This document shows positions 16,470 through 25,458 of a DNA stretch of 64,000 bases, in pieces; the first letter of the stretch is position 1; every line of letters starts with the position of its first letter. The DNA lies in the NCBI GenBank assembly GCA_963787285.1, contig CAWBCM010000001.1:1-64000 (forward strand), written 5' to 3'. A program made the translations under genes and the position numbers. The DNA is from JAHEJN01 sp963787285. Its GTDB lineage: Bacteria > Actinomycetota > Acidimicrobiia > Acidimicrobiales > JAHEJN01. The notes beneath the pieces were generated by a model. It worked only from the letters and a program-made list of their open reading frames with translations, was not told the DNA's origin and did no database searches.

Positions 16470-17066
16470 TCAGTTGTCGAGGTCGCCCGGTCCGAAGCCG
16501 CCCGGGCCGAAGCCCTCGCCTCGGTGACCGTGCCGGCGCTCGAACCGTGGTCCGCCGAGGATCGGCTCGTCGCTGTTGACCCGCTCGGTGATGCGCTCGG
16601 TGAGCTCGGCGAGGCGCTCGTCGGCGGTCTCCTGGTCGATCCGACCGTCGACGACTGCCTGGTTGATGTGCTCGGTGGCCTCGGCCACCAGGGCGTCGAT
16701 CAGCTCTTCGGCCGACGATCCGTTGGCCTCGGCCACGTCGGCCGCGCTGTCGCCGTTTCGGAAGCCCTCGACCCACGCCGAGGCGTCGATTCCGGTGATC
16801 TCGGCCAGATGCTCACCCGGCTGCGGGCGGGCGTCGAGGAGGGCGGCGATGACCGCATCGGCCTGCGACTGATCGATCGTGCCGTCATCGACGAGCGGGG
16901 CGAGGACATCGGCCAGGCGATCACCGGGCTGATGGCGGTCGGCTTCGTCGACCTCGACGGCGTCGTCCTGGGCGCCGGCGAAGGTGGGGGCGAACATCAC
17001 CGCGCCCACTGCGCCGCCGCCGAGCAACGAGGCCGAGAGACCCAGGGCTGCCAGTGACTTCTTCAT
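16470..17066 (-). CDS. Secreted helical repeat protein of unknown function
   Basis: 198 residues. The start ATG at 17066 has a good ribosome site (GAAAGGAA). A signal peptide is clear: MKKSLAALGLSASLLGGGAV, then FAPTFAGAQ with cleavage probably after AGA. The mature part is acidic and contains two helical units with the same pattern (LAPLVDDGTIDQSQADAVIA and INQAVVDGRIDQETADERLA). It ends in a His/Gly-rich tail (RRHGHRGEGFGPGG). I know similar actinobacterial proteins only as hypothetical ones. It is encoded directly upstream of the MprAB-like pair on the same strand and could be its target or signal protein. Confidence 0.65.
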   Translation of the reverse strand: MKKSLAALGLSASLLGGGAVGAVMFAPTFAGAQDDAVEVDEADRHQPGDRLADVLAPLVDDGTIDQSQADAVIAALLDARPQPGEHLAEITGIDASAWVEGFRNGDSAADVAEANGSSAEELIDALVAEATEHINQAVVDGRIDQETADERLAELTERITERVNSDEPILGGPRFERRHGHRGEGFGPGGFGPGDLDN

Positions 17067-17180
17067 GAGAGTTCCTTTCGGGGGGATCTGTGGTGGTACG
17101 AGAACCACTGTGGGCCACCCAGGTAAAGGAATCATTAGGACGGCCGAAGGTTCAGGCCAGAAGACACACCGGCCGGACGT

Positions 17181-18428
17181 TCAGACGGCGGGATACCGGA
17201 GAGGGCCCCCGAAGGCCTCGGTGTCGGCCTCCTCGATGTCATCGCGAGACACGCCCAGCACGAACAGGATCGCATCGAGGTACGGCACGCTCACGGCCGT
17301 GTCGGCAACGTCGTTGACCACGCTCTTGGCGTTGAACGCGATCCCGAGGCCCGCGGCCGCCAACATGTCGAGGTCGTTGGCCCCGTCGCCGACGGCGACG
17401 GTCTGATCGAGGGGAACGCCTTCGACCTCCGCGATCGACCGCAGGAGCTCGGCCTTGCGGGCCCGATCGACCACCGGGCCGACGACCTTCCCCGTGATGA
17501 CCCCGTCGACGATCTCGAGCTCGTTGGCGTACGCGTGATCGAGACCGAGCTCGACCCGGAGATCCTCGGTGAACACCGAGAAGCCACCGCTGACGATGGC
17601 GATACGGAAACCCAGTCGCTTGAGTGTTCGGACGAAGGTGCGCGCTCCGGGGGTGAGAGTGAGTCGGGTGCGGGCCCGGTCGATGATTGCCACCGAGGAC
17701 CCACCCAGCAGACCAACCCGTTCGGTGAGTGCCTGGCCGAAATCGAGCTCACCGGCCATGGCCCGCTCGGTGATCGTGCGGCAGGCCTCTCCCACTCCCG
17801 CCTCCTCGGCCAACAGATCGATGACCTCGTTCTGGACCAGGGTGGAGTCGACATCGAGCACCACCAGGCGCTTGGCCCGGCGGCGCAGCCCCTCACGCTG
17901 GACGGCGACGTCGAGGTTCGGATCAAGGGCCGCGGCCTCCATGAGGTTGGTCCGGAGAATCTCGGGGTTGCCTCCCCGAACGATGAACTCGTAGCTGAAG
18001 ACCGGGTACTTGGCCAGGCGCACGACCCGGTCGATGTTGCCCCCCGAATCGGTGACCGCCTGCGCGGCCGCCTTCAACGAGCCCGCCGAGAGTTCTCGAC
18101 CCAGCACGGTGACGACATGTCCGACTGCACGCGGCGTCGATTCGTGGGACACGGCCTGGAAGTCGACGTCGAGGTCGTTCTTCCATCCGAACCACAGGAG
18201 GTCCTTCAACAGGTCGGCCCCGCGAGGAACATCGAGGGCCAGACCCAGGATGATGCGACCGCGCAGGGTGAGCTGCTCGACGTCTTGCACCCAAGCACCC
18301 GTTTTGGCCACCACCTCGAGCACTCCGGCGGTGATACCGGGCCGGTCCTGGCCCGTGACCCACACGAGAAAGGCTTGACCGTCGTGCTCGCGCTCGACGT
18401 GTGCCGTGGGCGCGGTCGGCTCGCTCAT
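17181..18428 (-). CDS. serB: Phosphoserine phosphatase with N-terminal ACT domains
   Basis: 415 residues. The N-terminal 170 residues form ACT-type regulatory folds (FLVWVTGQDRPGITAGVLEV, then HVVTVLGRELSAGSLKAAAQ). The HAD phosphatase domain has the nucleophile motif VLDVDSTLVQNEV, the SGG loop in IAIVSGGFSVF, and the Mg site VAVGDGANDLDMLAAAGLGI. It removes the phosphate from phosphoserine, the last step of serine synthesis. The length and domain order match mycobacterial SerB2. The ATG at 18428 was chosen because the ACT domain begins soon after; the frame is open upstream only as antisense. It is divergent from the gene at 18465. Confidence 0.92.
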   Translation of the reverse strand: MSEPTAPTAHVEREHDGQAFLVWVTGQDRPGITAGVLEVVAKTGAWVQDVEQLTLRGRIILGLALDVPRGADLLKDLLWFGWKNDLDVDFQAVSHESTPRAVGHVVTVLGRELSAGSLKAAAQAVTDSGGNIDRVVRLAKYPVFSYEFIVRGGNPEILRTNLMEAAALDPNLDVAVQREGLRRRAKRLVVLDVDSTLVQNEVIDLLAEEAGVGEACRTITERAMAGELDFGQALTERVGLLGGSSVAIIDRARTRLTLTPGARTFVRTLKRLGFRIAIVSGGFSVFTEDLRVELGLDHAYANELEIVDGVITGKVVGPVVDRARKAELLRSIAEVEGVPLDQTVAVGDGANDLDMLAAAGLGIAFNAKSVVNDVADTAVSVPYLDAILFVLGVSRDDIEEADTEAFGGPLRYPAV

Positions 18429-18464
18429 GGTGACGAACGGTACCGGCCCGCTAGCTTTCGGGGC

Positions 18465-19511
18465 GTGACCTTGCCGGAGATCTCCACGCCTGCGTTGTTG
18501 GTCGACAAGGCGGCCTTCGACCACAACGTCGCCACGATGGGAGCCCGTCGCCCCGGTGCCGCTCTGCGGCCCCACGTGAAGGCGTTCAAGTCGACCGACC
18601 TGGCCCAACTGCTGGCTGACGCGGGCCATCTCAACTTCTGCTGCGCAACCGTCCGGGAGATGGAGGGAATGGCGCTCGCCGGGCTCGGCCACGATCTGTT
18701 GCTGGCCAACGAAGTCGTCGATCCGGTGCGACTCCGACGCCTGGGAACCCTGGCCGAGACCGGCACCGCACGCGTCACTGTTGCCGTCGATTCCGAACCG
18801 ACGGTGCGCGCGGCCGCAGCAGCCGGCGTCAAGGAGGTGCTGATCGACGTGTACATCGGTCTTCCCCGGTGCGGCTGCCCACCCGAGGAGGCGCCCCGAT
18901 TGGCCGATCTGGCCCGCTCGCTCGGCGTGCACGTCCGAGGCGTCATGGGCTACGAGGGTCACCTGGTTCACGTGCACGATCGCGTCGAGCGAGCAGCGCG
19001 AGTGGCCGCCGACGTCGCCCCACTCGCCGTGGCTCACGAGGCGGTGGGTGGCGAACTCGTCTCCGGCGCCGGGACCGGCACCTTCGACCTCAACACGGTG
19101 GTCAACGAGGTCCAGGCCGGGAGCTACACGCTGATGGACGGCGAGTACGGCGAGCTTCCCGACCTTCCGTTCCGTCCCGCCCTCACCGTGCTCACCACCG
19201 TGATATCGGTGAATCGAACCGGAGGCTGGGCGGTGCTCGACGGTGGCCTCAAGGCGTTCGGCATGGACCAGGGGAACCCCACGTGCACCTTGGGCGACGT
19301 GCTGTACTGCTCCGATGAGCACACTGTCGTCTGCCCGTCGCCCGACGCCCCGCTCGCCGTGGGCCAGCGGGTCGCGCTCGCGCCCCGTCACATCGACCCG
19401 ACCGTTGCGAAACACCCCCTGATGGTCGTGATCGACGACACCGGCACCGTGGTCGACGAGTGGCGGGTCGATCTTCGCGGTTGGCGCCTCGACGACGAGC
19501 GACAGCCGTGA
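18465..19511 (+). CDS. D-threonine aldolase / D-serine dehydratase-like PLP enzyme
   Basis: 348 residues, alanine-racemase N-terminal fold. PALLVDKAAFDHNVATM is followed by LRPHVKAFKSTDLAQLLADA, where the lysine binds pyridoxal phosphate. The metal-binding C-terminal domain shows VSGAGTGTFDLN, SYTLMDGEYGEL, VLDGGLKAFGMDQGNP and VALAPRHIDPTVA. These fit the D-threonine aldolase family. The exact substrate is not certain. The start GTG at 18465 leaves 36 bases to the divergent serB. The following gene overlaps its stop (GTGA). Confidence 0.8.
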   Translation: MTLPEISTPALLVDKAAFDHNVATMGARRPGAALRPHVKAFKSTDLAQLLADAGHLNFCCATVREMEGMALAGLGHDLLLANEVVDPVRLRRLGTLAETGTARVTVAVDSEPTVRAAAAAGVKEVLIDVYIGLPRCGCPPEEAPRLADLARSLGVHVRGVMGYEGHLVHVHDRVERAARVAADVAPLAVAHEAVGGELVSGAGTGTFDLNTVVNEVQAGSYTLMDGEYGELPDLPFRPALTVLTTVISVNRTGGWAVLDGGLKAFGMDQGNPTCTLGDVLYCSDEHTVVCPSPDAPLAVGQRVALAPRHIDPTVAKHPLMVVIDDTGTVVDEWRVDLRGWRLDDERQP

Positions 19512-20812
19512 CCGCCAACGAGTCGTGGCGAAACTGGGCGGGCAATCAGCGCTCCACTCCGACGCTGGTGCATCACCCCGACGACGAAGTGGCCCTGGCG
19601 GCGGCCGTGTCGAACGCCGCAGCGCGGGGCGGACGGGTGAAGGTCGTCGGCTCCGGACATTCCTTCACGGGCATCTCCCGTCCCGACGACGTGATGATCG
19701 ACCTCGGGCGCTACCAGCGGGTAGTGCGGGTCGACCGTCGTGCGAGCCGGGTCACGGTCCAGTCGGGCATCGTCCTTCGCTCCCTCAATCGGGCGCTCGA
19801 CGCCGTTGGCCTGGCTCTGCCCAATCTCGGTGACATCGACGCGCAGACCGTCGCCGGGGCCATCAGCACCGGCACCCATGGCACCGGAGCCCGCTTCCAG
19901 TCGATCGCCGCCTCGGTCGTGTCGCTGCGCCTCGTGGCCGGTGACGGCAGCATCGTGATCGCGGCGCCCGACGAGAACCCCGCACTACTCGAGGTCGCTC
20001 GAGTCGGGTTGGGTGCGCTGGGCGTCATCTCCGAGGTCACCCTCCAGTGCGTGCCGGCCTTCTCCCTCCACGCGGTCGAGGAACCACGTCGGCTCGACGA
20101 CGTCCTCGCCGGTTTCGACGAATGGGCCGACACCAGCGACCATGCCGAGTTCTTCTGGTTTCCCCACACCGACATCGCGGCCACCAAGACCAACACCCGG
20201 GTGGAGTTGCGCTCCGACACCCGCGTGAGATGGAAGCGGGCGCTCGACGAAGAGGTCGTGCAGAACGCGCTCTTCGGCACGGTGACCCGCCTCGGGACCC
20301 TTCGACCCTCGATGATTCCCGCGCTGGCCCGGACCGTCGTGAAGAACCTCGGTCGCTCCGAGTACACCGCACCCAGCCACGCCGTGTTCACCTCGCCACG
20401 CCGGATCCGGTTCAAGGAGATGGAGTACAACCTGCCCCGTTCGGCGCTCCCCGAGGCATTCGACCGTGTGCGGGGGCTGATCGACGACCTTCGGCATCCG
20501 GTGAGCTTCCCGATCGAGGTTCGCGTGCTCGGCGCCGACGACATCCCTCTGAGCCCCGCCTTCGATCGCGAGAGTGCCTACATCGCGGTTCACGTGCCCG
20601 TCCGAGAGCGGCACGAGCGGTACTTCGACGGCGTCGAGGCGATCATGAACGACTACGGCGGCCGGCCGCACTGGGGCAAGCTCCACGGGCAGACGGCGGC
20701 GACCCTGCGGTTCCGGTACCCGAAGTGGTCGTCCTTCGAGGCCCAACGCGAGCTGATCGATCCCGATCGACGGTTCACCAATCCCGAGCTGGCCCGAGTG
20801 CTCGGCGACTGA
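19508..20812 (+). CDS. FAD-linked sugar-lactone oxidase (D-arabinono/L-gulonolactone type)
   Basis: 434 residues. The FAD domain starts with the family signature WRNWAGNQRSTPTLVHHPDD and contains GGRVKVVGSGHSFTGISRPD; the histidine in GSGHS is the usual covalent FAD site of this group. GAISTGTHGTG and VGLGALGVISEVTLQCVPAF close the domain. The C-terminal ALO domain has SFPIEVRVLGADDIPLSP and HWGKLHGQTAATLRFRYPKW. Homologues oxidise aldonolactones; the natural substrate here is unknown. The GTG at 19508 overlaps the previous stop by four bases and gives the correct N-terminus. Confidence 0.85.
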   Translation: MTANESWRNWAGNQRSTPTLVHHPDDEVALAAAVSNAAARGGRVKVVGSGHSFTGISRPDDVMIDLGRYQRVVRVDRRASRVTVQSGIVLRSLNRALDAVGLALPNLGDIDAQTVAGAISTGTHGTGARFQSIAASVVSLRLVAGDGSIVIAAPDENPALLEVARVGLGALGVISEVTLQCVPAFSLHAVEEPRRLDDVLAGFDEWADTSDHAEFFWFPHTDIAATKTNTRVELRSDTRVRWKRALDEEVVQNALFGTVTRLGTLRPSMIPALARTVVKNLGRSEYTAPSHAVFTSPRRIRFKEMEYNLPRSALPEAFDRVRGLIDDLRHPVSFPIEVRVLGADDIPLSPAFDRESAYIAVHVPVRERHERYFDGVEAIMNDYGGRPHWGKLHGQTAATLRFRYPKWSSFEAQRELIDPDRRFTNPELARVLGD

Positions 20813-20815
20813 GGC

Positions 20816-22261
20816 ATGCCCCGCGCCCGCTTCTCACCGAGCCCACCCGACGCGCCGCTGATCTCCGGATTCCAGCGGGTCCGAGACGCCCTCGACGTTC
20901 CCGAGACTTTCGCCGAGGAAGTGGTGGCCGAAGCCGACGCGGTCGCGGCGCGGGGTCCGGTCCATCCGCCTGGGGTACCCGAGCGCGATCCCGTCGACCA
21001 TCGGGGCATCGAATTCGTCGCCATCGACCCACCGGGCAGTCTCGACATCGACCAGGCGTTCTCGGCCCGACGAACCAAGCACGGCTACCTGGTGCACTAC
21101 GCCATTGCCGACCTCGGCTCCTTCGTCGCCCCGGGTGGCGCGATCGACGCCGAGGCACGCCGCCGCGGCCTCACGTTCTACAGCCCCGACCTGCGATCGT
21201 CGCTGCACCCCGAAGCACTCAACCACGGAGTCGCCAGTCTGGTGCCGGGCCAGGATCGCGCCGCGCTCGTGTGGTCCATCGGGCTGAACCACGACGGGTC
21301 GATCCACGATGCCACGGTCGAACGATCGATCGTCCGGAACCGTGAGGCGATCTCGTATCGCGAGGCCGCCGAGCGGCTGCTGCTCGTCGATGCCCCCCTG
21401 GAGCTGCGGTTGCTCCGGGAGATCGGTCGACTACGCCAGGAGTTGGAACGGCGCCGCCACGCCGTGAGCCTCCAGCTCCCGAGCCAGGAGATCGTGCGTG
21501 ACGAACGCGGCTATCGCCTGGTCTACGCCGAGTCGCTGCCGATCGAGGGCTGGAACGCGCAGATATCACTGCTCACGGGCATGGCGGCTGCCGAGCTGAT
21601 GGTCGAGGCCGGTGTCGGGGTTCTCCGCACTCTTCCCTCGCCGCCGCGTCAGACGCTGGCCGAGCTGCGCGCCGTTGCTGCCGGCCTGCGTGTCGGCTGG
21701 GATCGGCAGGTCGGATACGCCGAGCGGGTCCGCGAGCTCGATCCGTCCATACCCGACGAGGCTGCCCTCCTGTCGGCCGCGGCCCGTGGTCTGCGAGGTG
21801 CGGGCTATGCGAGCTTCGTCGACGGCGACCTCCCGGCTGACCCCGGCCACTCGGCCATCGCCTCCAACTACGCCCACGTCACCGCGCCGCTGCGACGCCT
21901 CGGTGACCGGTTCGCCAACGAGATCGTGCTGGCCGTCTGCGGTGACTATCCGCCGCCGGACTGGGTACTCGAGGCGCTGCCCGACATCCCCAAGCTCATG
22001 GGAAGGGCTCGTGATCGCGAGGGCCGCCTCGAACGGGGGTTGCTCGACTTCATGGAGGCCGCGGTGCTATCCGACCGGGTGGGCGACGAGCTCGACGCGG
22101 TGGTGTCGAGCCGACGCGACGACGACGTCACCGTGACCATCGCCGAACCGGCGGTGATCGCTCGGATCGCCGACGCCGGTGTCGAGCTCGGCCAACGACT
22201 CCGCGTTCGGGTGGCGGCCGCCGATCCGGCGCGATCCCACATCGAGCTCGTCCCGGTCTGA
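20816..22261 (+). CDS. RNB-domain ribonuclease (RNase II/R family)
   Basis: 481 residues. The catalytic acidic cluster of RNB nucleases is seen in FVAIDPPGSLDIDQAFSARR, followed by GYLVHYAIADLGSFVAPGG, LTFYSPDLRSSLHPEALNHG and, near the end, the conserved YAHVTAPLRRLGDRFANEIV. These define a 3'-5' exoribonuclease core. The usual N-terminal cold-shock domains and the C-terminal S1 domain are short or missing, so the enzyme is smaller than RNase R. It starts at the ATG at 20816, three bases after the preceding stop. Confidence 0.88.
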   Translation: MPRARFSPSPPDAPLISGFQRVRDALDVPETFAEEVVAEADAVAARGPVHPPGVPERDPVDHRGIEFVAIDPPGSLDIDQAFSARRTKHGYLVHYAIADLGSFVAPGGAIDAEARRRGLTFYSPDLRSSLHPEALNHGVASLVPGQDRAALVWSIGLNHDGSIHDATVERSIVRNREAISYREAAERLLLVDAPLELRLLREIGRLRQELERRRHAVSLQLPSQEIVRDERGYRLVYAESLPIEGWNAQISLLTGMAAAELMVEAGVGVLRTLPSPPRQTLAELRAVAAGLRVGWDRQVGYAERVRELDPSIPDEAALLSAAARGLRGAGYASFVDGDLPADPGHSAIASNYAHVTAPLRRLGDRFANEIVLAVCGDYPPPDWVLEALPDIPKLMGRARDREGRLERGLLDFMEAAVLSDRVGDELDAVVSSRRDDDVTVTIAEPAVIARIADAGVELGQRLRVRVAAADPARSHIELVPV

Positions 22262-22266
22262 GCTCC

Positions 22267-22938
22267 GTGCGAGTTCTCGGCGTCGATGGGTGTCCCGGTG
22301 GTTGGGCCGTCGCCGAGCTCGACGTCGAACACGGCCAGGTGATCGCGATCCGCCGGGAGGACTCGATCGGCACGGTGATCGGCGCCGTCGCCGCCGATGA
22401 GGTCGCCGTGGCGGCCATCGACATGCCCATCGGCCTGCCCGACACCGGACCTCGAGCCTGTGACCGAGAGGCCCGACGGCTGCTCGGCCGGCGCGGGAGC
22501 TCGGTGTTCCCCACCCCCATGCGGGTGACCCTCGAGGCCGACGGCTACTCCCGGGCGTGTGAGCTCTCGTTCGCCGCCTGTGGCAAGAAGCTGTCGAAGC
22601 AGGCGTGGAATCTCGTGCCGAAGATCGCCGAAGTCGACCGCTCCCTCCCCGACGAGCTGACCGATCGGGTGGTCGAAGCCCACCCCGAGCTCGGCTTCCT
22701 GCGGCTGGTCGGTGCGGTCTTGGCGCCGAAGGCGTCGCCGGAGGGTCGTTCGGCGCGGGCCACGGCGCTGCGCTCGACGGTTTCTGCCGAGTTGCTCCTC
22801 GACGCCCCCGTTCCGATCGGTGATGCGCTCGACGCGTGCGTCAACGCGCTCACGGCGTGTCACGTGCACCTCGGATCGGGTCGCCGCCTCGGGTCGGGTC
22901 GCGACGGCACCGGCAAACCGATGCACATCTGGTGGTGA
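22267..22938 (+). CDS. DUF429 family protein (predicted RNase H-like)
   Basis: 223 residues from a GTG start. The N-terminus VRVLGVDGCPGGWAVAELDV carries the conserved G-V-D-G-C of this family, and AAIDMPIGLPDTGPRACDRE the second conserved block (I-D-x-P-I-G-L-P). AHPELGFLRLVG and FPTPMRVTLEADGY are further family features. The RNase H-like fold is predicted for the family, but the activity is unproven. It lies 5 bases after the RNB gene and is probably co-transcribed. Confidence 0.8.
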   Translation: MRVLGVDGCPGGWAVAELDVEHGQVIAIRREDSIGTVIGAVAADEVAVAAIDMPIGLPDTGPRACDREARRLLGRRGSSVFPTPMRVTLEADGYSRACELSFAACGKKLSKQAWNLVPKIAEVDRSLPDELTDRVVEAHPELGFLRLVGAVLAPKASPEGRSARATALRSTVSAELLLDAPVPIGDALDACVNALTACHVHLGSGRRLGSGRDGTGKPMHIWW

Positions 22939-22979
22939 ACGCGAGCGCGGCCGCCGACCTCCCGCCATGATGGAGATCC

Positions 22980-23600
22980 ATGATTCATGATCTCTCACCG
23001 CTGGTCTCACCCCGTCTGGGGGTGTGGCCCGGCGACACGGTGGCCGAACGCGAAGTGCTGGCCGAGGTCGCCGAGGGCAACAACTACACACTGTCGACGC
23101 TGCGGGGCACCGTGCACCTCGGCACCCACATCGACGCTCCGTCGCACGTGCTGGCCGAGGGTGCCGCCATCCACGAGGTGCCCCTCGACGCCTACATCGG
23201 CCCGTGTCAGGTGCTGCACCTCGACGTCGAGCACGGGCAGGTGATCACGCCCGACGACCTCCCGGCCGACATCGAGGCCGAGCGGGTCCTGTTGGGGACC
23301 GGAACCTTCCCCGACCCGAACGAATGGAACACCGACTTCGCGTCGTGCGGCGCCGAGCTGATCGAGTTCCTCGCGGCGGCAGGGGTGGTGCTCGTCGGCA
23401 TCGACACGCCGAGCGTCGACCTGTTCCACTCCAAGCCCCTGCCCAGCCATCATGCGGCCTTCGGGCACGGCATGGCGGTCCTCGAAGGGTTGGTGCTCAC
23501 CGGAGTGCCCGACGGCGTCTACGAGCTGGTGGCGCTGCCGCTGAAGCTCCACGGCTTCGATGCCAGTCCGGTCAGGGCGATTCTGCGCACCCTTTCATGA
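22980..23600 (+). CDS. Cyclase family / kynurenine formamidase-like metal hydrolase
   Basis: 206 residues. The metal motif HLGTHIDAPSHVLAEGAAIH (H-x-G-T-H-x-D-x-P-x-H) is complete, and the start MIHDLSPLVSPRLGVWPGDT is the usual first strand. VLVGIDTPSVDLFHSKPLPS HHAAF contains the later conserved Asp and His. KynB hydrolyses N-formylkynurenine. No other kynurenine genes are next to it, so the substrate stays open. The acyltransferase start overlaps its stop (ATGA). Confidence 0.82.
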   Translation: MIHDLSPLVSPRLGVWPGDTVAEREVLAEVAEGNNYTLSTLRGTVHLGTHIDAPSHVLAEGAAIHEVPLDAYIGPCQVLHLDVEHGQVITPDDLPADIEAERVLLGTGTFPDPNEWNTDFASCGAELIEFLAAAGVVLVGIDTPSVDLFHSKPLPSHHAAFGHGMAVLEGLVLTGVPDGVYELVALPLKLHGFDASPVRAILRTLS

Positions 23601-24661
23601 GCTCCGCCGAGACCCCCAGCTTCTCGAAGCCGCACCACGACTGGCGAATCGGCCGGGCTCGGCGCTGGAAACGCCGAGCCCTCACGATCCCGGCAGCCCT
23701 GCTCACCGCGGTGCTCGTCTGGGTGCTGAGTCCGGTGCTCTTCGTGGTCGCCCTCGTCGCCGACCTGGCCGAGGGCTTCCGACGCAAGCGGTGGCTGCGC
23801 GTTCTGGGGTTCGTCATGGCGTACCTCGTGTTCGAGGTGTTCGCCATCGTCAGCGGCCTGGTTCTGTGGGTGTTCACCGGATTCGGCGTCTTCCTCCACC
23901 ACGACTGGGCCCAGCGCCCGCACCGGTTCATCCAGGCACTGTGGGCTCGCTCGCTGCTGTTGTTCGTGACCACGTTCATGTCCACCAAGGTGCGCATCGA
24001 GGGCAACGAGTTGGCCTCTCCCGGGCCGGTGGTCGCCATGGCCCGCCACGTGAGCATGGGCGATGCCTTCGTGCCGGTCACCATCCTCGGCTGGAACAAC
24101 AAGCTCGTCCTCCGGTACGTGCTGAAGGACGACCTGGTGTGGGTCCCGGCGATCGACATCTACGGTCATCGTCTCCCCAGCTACTTCGTCGACCGCACCC
24201 CCAAGAACCGTGACACCGAACTGGCGCCCATTCGGCGGCTGGCCGCCGGCATCGATCACAACACCGCCGGCGGCATCTTTCCCGAGGGAACCTTTCGCAC
24301 GCCGAAGCGCTTCGAGCGGGCGATCGCCCGTATCGAACGCAGCGACCCCGAGCGGGCCGAACGCGTCGGTCGGTTGCGCCACCTCTTGCCGCCCCGACAC
24401 GGCGGAACGCTGGCCATGCTCGAGGGTGCCCCCGACGCCGACGCCGTCATCATCGGTCACGTCGGGTTCGAGAAGTTCCACACCTTCGGCGAGATCCTCG
24501 CCCATCTCCCCTTCGACCACGATGTCGACGTGAAGGTCTGGCGAGTGCCCCGTAGCGAGATTCCCGAAAGTGAGGAGGACCAGATCGTGTGGCTCGACAA
24601 TCAGTGGTTGCGCATGGACGAATGGATCGACGAACGGATGGCGACCCGTGTCGACCGGTGA
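23597..24661 (+). CDS. PlsC-type lysophospholipid acyltransferase, membrane protein
   Basis: 354 residues. The N-terminal half has two or three membrane helices (LTIPAALLTAVLVWVLSPVL, VMAYLVFEVFAIVSGLVLWV). The acyltransferase motif I appears as MARHVSMGDAF (H-x4-D) and motif III as GIFPEGTFRTPKRF. These are the catalytic sites that move an acyl chain to a lysophospholipid or similar alcohol. The ATG at 23597 overlaps the previous stop by four bases. The C-terminal tail (SEIPESEEDQIVWLDNQWLR) is typical for actinobacterial members of the family. The next gene overlaps its end by 14 bases. Confidence 0.82.
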   Translation: MSSAETPSFSKPHHDWRIGRARRWKRRALTIPAALLTAVLVWVLSPVLFVVALVADLAEGFRRKRWLRVLGFVMAYLVFEVFAIVSGLVLWVFTGFGVFLHHDWAQRPHRFIQALWARSLLLFVTTFMSTKVRIEGNELASPGPVVAMARHVSMGDAFVPVTILGWNNKLVLRYVLKDDLVWVPAIDIYGHRLPSYFVDRTPKNRDTELAPIRRLAAGIDHNTAGGIFPEGTFRTPKRFERAIARIERSDPERAERVGRLRHLLPPRHGGTLAMLEGAPDADAVIIGHVGFEKFHTFGEILAHLPFDHDVDVKVWRVPRSEIPESEEDQIVWLDNQWLRMDEWIDERMATRVDR

Positions 24662-25430
24662 GGTACTTCTCCTGGCCGGCGTGGTCGTGGCCGCCATCAT
24701 GGTGACCACCTGGCTGATCAGCCTGCCCCTGCGCAACGCGAGCATCGTCGACATCACGTGGGGCCTCGGCTTCGTCGTTGTCGCCTGGGCAGTCCGCCTC
24801 GGCGCCGACGGCTACGTTCCCCGGCAGAACCTGCTCGTCGCCCTCACGAGCATCTGGGGTCTGCGTCTCGGCGGCTACCTCTGGTGGCGCAACCACGGCA
24901 AGGGGGAGGACTTCCGCTACCGCGCGATGCGCAAGAAGGCCGGCTCGTCGTTCCCACTGCGCAGCCTCGTCACGGTTTTCGCCCTCCAGGGGGTGATCAT
25001 GTGGACGGTTTCGCTTCCCGTGCAGCTCGGCCAGGTCGATGAGAGCGGCGACGCCTGGCCGGTGTTCGCCGTCATCGGTACGGCGCTGTGGCTGGTCGGG
25101 ATGGCCTTCGAGACCGGTGGCGACATCCAGCTCGCCCGGTTCAAGGCCGACCCCGCCAATCAGGGCCAACTGCTCACCACCGGACTCTGGGCCTGGACCC
25201 GTCACCCCAACTACTTCGGCGACTTCGCCGTGTGGTGGGGTATCGCCCTGGTGGCCTTCCCCCAGATGCCGGGGCCGATCGGTGTGATCGGTGCCGCCAC
25301 GATCAGCTTCATGCTGGTGAAAGTGTCCGGGGTGGCGATGCTCGAACGCTCGCTCACGAAACGCAAGCCGGGATACGACGAGTACGTCGCCCGTACACCG
25401 GCGTTCCTCCCCCGACCGCCGCGCCGTTGA
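24648..25430 (+). CDS. DUF1295 family membrane protein (steroid-reductase-like)
   Basis: 260 residues, six or seven helices. The conserved C-terminal motif GLWAWTRHPNYFGDFAVWWG (R-H-P-N-Y-x-G) marks the DUF1295/steroid 5-alpha-reductase-like family, which includes NAD(P)H-using methyltransferases and reductases. An early part reads ISLPLRNASIVDITWGLGFV, also typical. The substrate is unknown; genes next to a PlsC-like acyltransferase suggest lipids. The GTG at 24648 lies inside the end of the previous gene, giving a 14-base overlap. Confidence 0.82.
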   Translation: MSTGEVLLLAGVVVAAIMVTTWLISLPLRNASIVDITWGLGFVVVAWAVRLGADGYVPRQNLLVALTSIWGLRLGGYLWWRNHGKGEDFRYRAMRKKAGSSFPLRSLVTVFALQGVIMWTVSLPVQLGQVDESGDAWPVFAVIGTALWLVGMAFETGGDIQLARFKADPANQGQLLTTGLWAWTRHPNYFGDFAVWWGIALVAFPQMPGPIGVIGAATISFMLVKVSGVAMLERSLTKRKPGYDEYVARTPAFLPRPPRR

Positions 25431-25458
25431 GCCCGGTCGGCGCGACACTGTTCACACG

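Noticed and set aside
23024..23596. In-frame N-terminal extension of the acyltransferase
   Set aside because: Arg-rich antitypical sequence overlapping the cyclase gene; ATG at 23597 gives the expected protein.
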